A program made the position numbers and the translations under genes. 64,000 nt of DNA from Gerris lacustris (lineage: Eukaryota; Arthropoda; Insecta; Hemiptera; Gerridae), in contig OX578280.1 in assembly GCA_951217055.1 (NCBI GenBank), positions 32,245,128 through 32,309,127 on the forward strand, written 5' to 3'. Below the pieces are notes generated by a model. It was given only the letters and a program-made list of their open reading frames with translations. It made no database searches and had not been told where the DNA came from. This document shows, one piece after another, positions 56,783-64,000 of this stretch (position 1 is the first letter of the stretch; every line of letters begins with the position of its first letter).

Positions 56783-57275
56783 ATGTCAAAGAAAGGGTAC
56801 ATACCAATTTTCATTGAAATCGGTCCATTTTTGGGGAAAACGATTTTCAAAAGTCTCAAATTTCGACCGGAAAATTTGACCGGAATTTTCTGTCGACAAC
56901 ACCCCACATATTTTATATCGTTGGAAAATTTAGATTTTTCTGAGCAAAAACCCGTTGAGACGGCGTTGATACGACAAACACACCTCGAGATATGGGCGTT
57001 TGAAAAAGCCGAAATTTCTAAAAATTTGAACTTTTCTTCGATTATCTCGGAAACTAAAGGTTGTGGAAAAAGATTTATTTCAAGTTTTTTGTTCCAAAAA
57101 AAAACATTGACCACTGTGCCAAATTTCAATTCGATCGGAAAAAGTTTAATTTTTTCCAATTTTCGACCCAAGGTTTACACCCCTAAAAATTTACGGGAAA
57201 ATCAAAGTTTTCCGATCTGGTCGAGATATACGTCATTTTGTAGGGCTCGAAAAGCCTATTAAGAATCGCGGTATT
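56783..57275. repeat. Conserved block shared with family A modules, B cassette 2
   Basis: It is collinear with 49,838-50,330 at an offset of 6,945 bp. The first inverted repeat has decayed to accaattttcattgaaatcg. An open frame of 159 codons runs through it on the plus strand, because one stop codon of the B1 copy is absent (tgggcg instead of taggcg at about 56,994). Confidence 0.82.
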
Positions 57276-57720
57276 TTTGATTTTTAAAAAAATTCTATAA
57301 CCCCCTTGGAGCCCAAAAACGCGTTATTTTTCATAAAAATGCACGAAATTACAGGTTTAGGAATTTTTTACGGCCGCCATATTTGTACGACCACGTTATA
57401 TGTTACACGAAATGAAAGCTACACTATTACGGATTAGGAATATATTTTTTTCAAACCGAGAAGTACTCTTAATCACCTCCCACATTCGAAAATGCTCACA
57501 AATAATTGATTCTACCTCCATACTGCAGGCGCCTCCGGGGGCTGTTATAGGACCCCTAAAGTAAAACCGATCCTGGCGTATTATATATCAAATTAAAGCT
57601 CTCGGCAAGACCAACAATTATTATTAAGAAAATACCGGAAAATTTTAACCCTTGAAATTTTACGAATTTTCCAAATTTTAAAATTTTGTATATGCGCCTT
57701 AGGGGCGCCCTTAAAATACA
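57276..57720. repeat. Transition into the B monomer array, B cassette 2
   Basis: Equivalent to 50,331-50,775, ending in 'ttaggggcgcccttaaaata' before the first anchor. Confidence 0.75.
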
Positions 57721-58695
57721 GAGGGGATAAAAAGTGACAATGCCTTATAGAATTTGTCAAGACAAAGAGTTTGATACCCCGCACGTAATTCTTCAACCAA
57801 TATACACCCCTCCAGAGCGGTTCAAAGTTTGCGCGTTTTTTATTTTTCCTGACGCGCGGATCGTCCGCGGAAATTATATTTTTCGTTTTTCTTCAAGAGG
57901 GCACTTATGGCTACCTACCTGTAAAATATTTTGTCCTTACGACCTACTTTAATATCACCCTATAACTGCTGATCAAGTTTCAATTTCAAGATGGCGTATG
58001 ACCATGATAATATTTAAAACCCTGAAAAGAAAATCAATCGCTACGCTCACGGACTATTCGGCTATAAGACCTCATGTCTTATATATTTTTCGTATTGTCC
58101 GTCTAGGAGGAGATAGCCCCGGATGAACGAAAAACACGAAAAAAACGACTTTTTCGAACCTGGAGGTCACCGGGGTGGTGACCGGTCGACGCAAAAATTT
58201 GGGACCGTGTATCCCGTCACGCCCGACACAACGATACCTCTCACGACCCGATCCGATAATTTTTCGATTTCCCAGACCGACTGTTACACATTATTTTTCA
58301 CGGAAATTAACAAAACTACAGCTTTACCAATTTTTTCCCGGCCGCCATATTTGTTTTACCCCGTCACATGTTACATGAAACGAAAGCTACACTCGTGAGG
58401 AGTAGGAATATATTTTTTGCAAGCCCATAAGTACATTTCTTACACCCCTAAATTTAATAAAACAGTCAAAAATCCTTCATTTTCCCCCTTTTCGTTAGGG
58501 CGCCCCCAGGTCAGGGTGTTACCGGAACCCCTAAAGTTATGCCGACCCCGACGTATTATATATCAAATTAAAGCTCTCGTCAAGCCCTACAATAATAAAA
58601 AAGAAAAACCTGGAAAATTTTAACCAATTAAAATTTACGAATTTTCGAAATTTTAAAATTTCGTTTATGCGCCTCAGGGGCGCCCCTAAAATACA
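57721..58695. repeat. B monomer L (975 bp), first of B cassette 2
   Basis: The first L monomer here differs from the two later ones by scattered substitutions, for example gcacgtaattcttcaacc in place of gcacataattttccgacc. Confidence 0.82.
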
Positions 58696-61600
58696 GAGGG
58701 GATAAAAAGTGACAATTTCTTGTAGAATTTATCAAGACAAAGAGTTTGATACCCCGCACATAATTTTCCGACCAATATACATCCGTCCAGAACGGTTCAA
58801 AGTTTGCGCGTTTTTTATTTTTCCTGACGCGCGGATTGTCCGCGGAATTTTTTTTTTTCGATTTTCTTTAAGGGGACCTTCAGGGCTACCAACCTGTAAA
58901 ATTGCATGTCCTTACGACCTACTTTAATATCACCCTATAACTGCTGACCAAGTTTCAACTTCAAGATGGCGGATGACCATGATAATATTGAAAAACCTGA
59001 AAAGAAAATCAATCGCTACGCTCACGGAGTATTCGGCTATAAGACCTCATGTCCCGTATATTTTTCGTATGGGCCGTCTAGGAGAAGATAGCCCCGGATG
59101 AACAAAAAACACGAAAAAATCGACTTTTTCGACCCTGGAGGTCACCACGGTGATGACCGGTCAACGCTAAAAATTATTTCGAAACGTCGACATCAAGAGG
59201 TCGGCGAGCGCTACAAAACGACCCCTTTTCCGGTCCCGTACCCCGTACCGTTTGGGTACAATACCACTTTTAACATTAAAACAGTTCTATCCCATCATGG
59301 AGGCGCCCCCGGGGGCTGTAATTGGAACCCCTAAAATTTTACCGACCCCAACGTGTTATATATCAAATTAAAGCTCTAATCAAGACCTACAATAATCAAA
59401 AAGAAAAATCCGGAAAATTTTGAGCCGTGAAAAGCTACGAATTTTCCAAAATTTAAAATTTCTTATATGCGCCTTAGGGGCGCCCCTAAAATACAGAGGG
59501 GATAAAAACTGACATTTTCTTGTAGCATTTGTTAAGACAAAGAGTTTGATACCCCGCACATAATTTTCCGACCAATATACATCCGTCCAGAGCGCTCTAA
59601 AGTTTCCGCGTTTTTTATTTTTCCTGACGCGCGGATTGTCCGCGGAAATTTTTTTTTTCAATTTTCTTCAAGAGGACACTTAGCGCTACCTACCTGTAAA
59701 ATTTCATGTCCTTACGACCAACTTTAATATCACCCTATAACTGCTGATCAAGTTTAAATTTCAAGATTGCGGATGACCATGATAATATTGAAAACCCTGA
59801 AAAAAAAATCAATCGCTACGCTCACAGACTATTCGGCTATAAGACCTCATGTCTTATATATTTTTCGTTTTGTCCGTCTAGGAGGAGATAGCCCCGGATG
59901 AACGAAAAACACGAAAATAACGACTTTTTCGAACCTGGAGGTCATCGGGGTGGTGACCGGTCGACGCAAAAATTTGGGACCGTGTATCCCGTCACGCCCG
60001 ACACAACGATACCTCTCACGACCCGATCCGATAATTTTTCGATTTCCCAGACCGACTGTTACACATTATTTTTCACGGAAATTAACAAAAATACAGCTTT
60101 ACCAATTTTTTACCGGCCGCCATATTTGTTTTACCCCGTCACATGTTACATGAAACGAAAGCTACACTCGTGAGGAGTAGGAATATATTTTTTGCAAGCC
60201 CATAAGTACATTTCTTACACCCCTAAATTTAAGAAAACTGTCAAAAATCCTTCATTTCCCCCCTTTTCGTTAGGGCGCCCCCAGGTCAGGGTGTTACCGG
60301 AACCCCTAAAGTTATGCCGACCCCCACGTATTATATATCAAATTAAAGCTCTCGTCAAGCCCTACAATAATAAAGAAGAAAAAGCTGGAAAATTTTAACC
60401 AATTAAAATTTACGAATTTTCGAAATTTTAAAATTTCGTTTATGCGCCTCAGGGGCGCCCCTAAAATACAGAGGGGATAAAAAGTGACAATTTCTTGTAG
60501 AATTTATCAAGACAAAGAGTTTGATACCCCGCACATAATTTTCCGACCAATATACATCCGTCCAGAACGGTTCAAAGTTTGCGCGTTTTTTATTTTTCCT
60601 GACGCGCGGATTGTCCGCGGAATTTTTTTTTTTCGATTTTCTTTAAGGGGACCTTCAGGGCTACCAACCTGTAAAATTGCATGTCCTTACGACCTACTTT
60701 AATATCACCCTATAACTGCTGACCAAGTTTCAACTTCAAGATGGCGGATGACCATGATAATATTGAAAAACCTGAAAAGAAAATCAATCGCTACGCTCAC
60801 GGAGTATTCGGCTATAAGACCTCATGTCCCGTATATTTTTCGTATGGGCCGTCTAGGAGAAGATAGCCCCGGATGAACAAAAAACACGAAAAAATCGACT
60901 TTTTCGACCCTGGAGGTCACCACGGTGATGACCGGTCAACGCTAAAAATTATTTCGAAACGTCGACATCAAGAGGTCGGCGAGCGCTACAAAACGACCCC
61001 TTTTCCGGTCCCGTACCCCGTACCGTTTGGGTACAATACCACTTTTAACATTAAAACAGTTCTATCCCATCATGGAGGCGCCCCCGGGGGCTGTAATTGG
61101 AACCCCTAAAATTTTACCGACCCCAACGTGTTATATATCAAATTAAAGCTCTAATCAAGACCTACAATAATCAAAAAGAAAAATCCGGAAAATTTTGAGC
61201 CGTGAAAAGCTACGAATTTTCCAAAATTTAAAATTTCTTATATGCGCCTTAGGGGCGCCCCTAAAATACAGAGGGGATAAAAACTGACATTTTCTTGTAG
61301 CATTTGTTAAGACAAAGAGTTTGATACCCCGCACATAATTTTCCGACCAATATACATCCGTCCAGAGCGCTCTAAAGTTTCCGCGTTTTTTATTTTTCCT
61401 GACGCGCGGATTGTCCGCGGAAATTTTTTTTTTCAATTTTCTTCAAGAGGACACTTAGCGCTACCTACCTGTAAAATTTCATGTCCTTACGACCAACTTT
61501 AATATCACCCTATAACTGCTGATCAAGTTTAAATTTCAAGATTGCGGATGACCATGATAATATTGAAAACCCTGAAAAAAAAATCAATCGCTACGCTCAC

Positions 61601-62245
61601 AGACTATTCGGCTATAAGACCTCATGTCTTATATATTTTTCGTTTTGTCCGTCTAGGAGGAGATAGCCCCGGATGAACGAAAAACACGAAAATAACGACT
61701 TTTTCGAACCTGGAGGTCATCGGGGTGGTGACCGGTCGACGCAAAAATTTGGGACCGTGTATCCCGTCACGCCCGACACAACGATACCTCTCACGACCCG
61801 ATCCGATAATTTTTCGATTTCCCAGACCGACTGTTACACATTATTTTTCACGGAAATTAACAAAAATACAGCTTTACCAATTTTTTACCGGCCGCCATAT
61901 TTGTTTTACCCCGTCACATGTTACATGAAACGAAAGCTACACTCGTGAGGAGTAGGAATATATTTTTTGCAAGCCCATAAGTACATTTCTTACACCCCTA
62001 AATTTAAGAAAACTGTCAAAAATCCTTCATTTCCCCCCTTTTCGTTAGGGCGCCCCCAGGTCAGGGTGTTACCGGAACCCCTAAAGTTATGCCGACCCCC
62101 ACGTATTATATATCAAATTAAAGCTCTCGTCAAGCCCTACAATAATAAAGAAGAAAAAGCTGGAAAATTTTGACCCGTGAAAATTTACGAATTTTCCAAA
62201 TTTTAAAATTTCGTGTATGCGCCTCAGGGGCGCCCCTAAAATACA
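58696..62245. repeat. Tandem S-L dimers (800 + 975 bp), two copies of 1,775 bp
   Basis: Anchors fall at 58,696, 59,496, 60,471, 61,271 and 62,246, giving steps of 800, 975, 800 and 975. Every landmark I compared between about 58,620-60,390 and 60,395-62,165 is identical at an offset of 1,775 bp. Shared open frames therefore recur at exactly that spacing. TTAGGGGCGCCCCTAA palindromes lie at 59,474-59,489 and 61,249-61,264. Confidence 0.88.
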
Positions 62246-63045
62246 GAGGGGATAAAAAGTGACAATTTCTTGTAGAATTTATCAAGACAAAGAGTTTGAT
62301 AACCCGCACGGAATTTTCCGACCAATATACACCCCTCCAGAGCGGTTTAAAGTTAGCGCGTTTTTTATTTTTCCTGACGCGCGGATTGTCCGCGGAAATT
62401 TTTTTTTTCGATTTTCTTTAAGGGGACCTCTGGGGCTATCAACCTGTAGAATTTCATGTCCTTACGACCTACTTTAATATCACCCTATAACTGCTGACCA
62501 AGTTTCAACTTCAAGATGGCGGATGACCATGATAATATTGAAAACCCTGAAAAGAAAATCAATCGCTACGCTCACGGACTATTTGGCTATAAGACCTCAT
62601 GTCTTATATATTTTTCGTTTTGTCCGTCTAGGAGGAGATAGCCCCGGATGAACAAAAAACACGAAAAAATCGACTTTTTCGACCCTGGAGGTCACCACGG
62701 TGATGACCGGTCAACGCTAAAAATTATTTCGAAACGGCGACATCAAGAGGTCGGCGAGCGCTACAAAACGACACCTTTTCCGGTCCCGTACCCCGTACCG
62801 TTTGGGTACAATACCACTTTTAACATTAAAACAGTTCTATCCCATCATGGAGGCGCCCCCGGGGGCTGTAATAGGAACCCCTAAAATTTTACCGACCCCA
62901 ACGTGTTATATATCAAATTAAAGCTCTAATCAAGACCTACAATAATCAAAAAGAAAAATCCGGAAAATTTTGACCCGTGAAAAGCTACGAATTTTCCAAA
63001 ATTTAAAATTTCTTATATGCGCCTTAGGGGCGCCCCTAAAATACA
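62246..63045. repeat. B monomer S, third copy in B cassette 2
   Basis: Same 800-bp length, but diverged near its start (gataacccgcacggaatt instead of gataccccgcacataatt). The breakpoint of the recent 1,775-bp duplication lies just before it, near 62,165. Palindrome ttaggggcgcccctaa at 63,024-63,039. Confidence 0.82.
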
Positions 63046-64000
63046 GAGGGGATAAAAACTGACATTTTCTTGTAGCATTTGTTAAGACAAAGAGTTTGAT
63101 ACCCCGCACATAATTTTCCGACCAATATACATCCGTCCAGAGCGCTCTAAAGTTTCCGCGTTTTTTATTTTTCCTGACGCGCGGATTGTCCGCGGAAATT
63201 TTTTTTTTCAATTTTCTTTAAGGGCACCTCCAGGGCTACCAACCTATGAAGTTTTATGTCCTTACGACTAATTTTAGTATCGCCCTATATCTCCTGACAA
63301 AGTTTCAACTTCAAGATGGCGGATGACTATGATAATAATAAAAAACCTGAAAACAAAGTCCGTTAGCAGGTGCACAGACTATTTTTCCATAAGACCGCAT
63401 GTCTCGCATATTTTTCGTTTCAACCGTCTAGGAGGAGATGTGTAACAACCGACAAAAAACTGTCATTTTTCGAGTTTTTCGACCATGGCGGTCACCGAAG
63501 TGATGACCGGTCATCGCAAAAATTAGGGACCGTGTATCTCGTCACGCCCGACACAACGATACCTCTCGCGACCCGATCCAACCATTTTTCGATTTTCCAG
63601 ACCAACTGTTACAAACTTTTTTTTTAATGGCGCCAAAATATTGGCGGGAGAAGAAAACTCTCTTGATACTATCAAAGAGGATAATAAGCGATGAAAAAGT
63701 AATAGTTTAAAATTTCAAAAACTATTCCTCACTTAAAACGCTGATTTTTTAGAAGTACGCGGATTTTTCGAAAAAATATGGCGGGGGCGCCAATTGGCGC
63801 CTTGGCCCAAAATCATATATATTCTTGTAGAGTTCGTTGAAACGAACAATTTGATACCCCGCACAAAATTTTCCGACCAATATACACCCGTCCAGAGCGG
63901 TTTAAAGTTTACGCGTTTTTTAATTTTCCTGACGCGCGGATTCGCCGCGGAAAAAAAAAATTTCGATTTTCTTCAAGGGGACACCCGGGGCTACCTACCT
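63046..64000. repeat. B monomer X and start of the next, truncated by the window
   Basis: It begins like S, then takes the X ending: 'ggcgccaaaatattggcggg' (about 63,631) and ggcgccaattggcgcc (about 63,786-63,801). A new monomer starts near 63,825 and runs off the window. It corresponds to 52,560-53,500 of B cassette 1. Confidence 0.8.

Larger units (their letters stand above)
55480..64000. repeat. Family B cassette 2 (right-truncated)
   Basis: Same plan as B cassette 1, but with three L-S dimers instead of one before the X-type monomer at 63,046. The extra length to that point is 3,542 bp, which is two 1,775-bp dimers less a 9-bp difference in the first L monomer. The window ends in the monomer after X. 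If the remainder matches B1, the cassette would end near 65,970. Confidence 0.87.

Noticed and set aside
58123..58398. 91-codon frame preceded by aggaggagata (ribosome-site lookalike)
   Set aside because: The atg is absent in the first L monomer of B1 and the frame closes early in the X monomers. The purine string is part of the repeat, and nothing else in the window looks bacterial.

Overview
This window is a 64-kb block of complex tandem repeats. I find no gene I can defend: no recognisable protein domain, no rRNA or tRNA, no CRISPR array, and no transposase, polymerase or capsid reading frame. The layout points to a eukaryotic satellite or heterochromatic array, or a large repetitive extrachromosomal element. 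It does not look like a bacterial chromosome. Wording such as 'accaaatttca...atcgg' and 'tatctcgaaaac' reminds me of invertebrate repeat families, but I cannot name the organism from sequence alone.

Two repeat families follow one another in the same orientation. Family A fills 1-48,535 as one partial and ten further cassettes, one of which has lost its front. A complete A cassette reads: a TA-rich palindrome, a GC hairpin with an AA loop, a 17-bp minisatellite array of exactly 210 bp, a head flank of about 360 bp, one to three copies of a 983-bp module, and a tail of about 1.9 kb. Each 983-bp module contains a 260-264-bp imperfect inverted repeat. Cassette lengths come in steps: about 4,424 bp with two modules and about 5,406 bp with three. 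The single 3,260-bp cassette has one module and also lacks one 185-bp tail subrepeat.

Family B fills 48,536-64,000. It has one complete cassette of 6,944 bp and one cut by the window end. It starts at the same kind of boundary (TA palindrome plus GC/AA-loop hairpin). A G/T-rich segment, an AT-rich block of ~290-bp repeats, a ~490-bp block and an array of monomers of about 975-984, 800 and 770 bp follow. The second B cassette carries two extra 1,775-bp dimers, so its next boundary should fall near position 65,970, outside this window.

The families are related. Five short blocks occur in the same order at nearly the same spacing in the A module and the B block, and the tails share wording. The array appears to grow at three scales: 983-bp or 1,775-bp steps inside cassettes, whole cassettes, and a 9.83-kb pair of cassettes. 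The 5.4-kb cassettes at 33.3-38.7 kb and 43.1-48.5 kb look identical wherever I compared them. The many 60-200-residue open frames are by-products of the minisatellite, the inverted repeat and base composition, and I reject them as genes. The boundary is the most interesting element: a palindrome and hairpin kept in both families, with a C-rich potential G-quadruplex tract beside it in most A cassettes. It could be a recombination, replication-initiation or transposon-terminus site.
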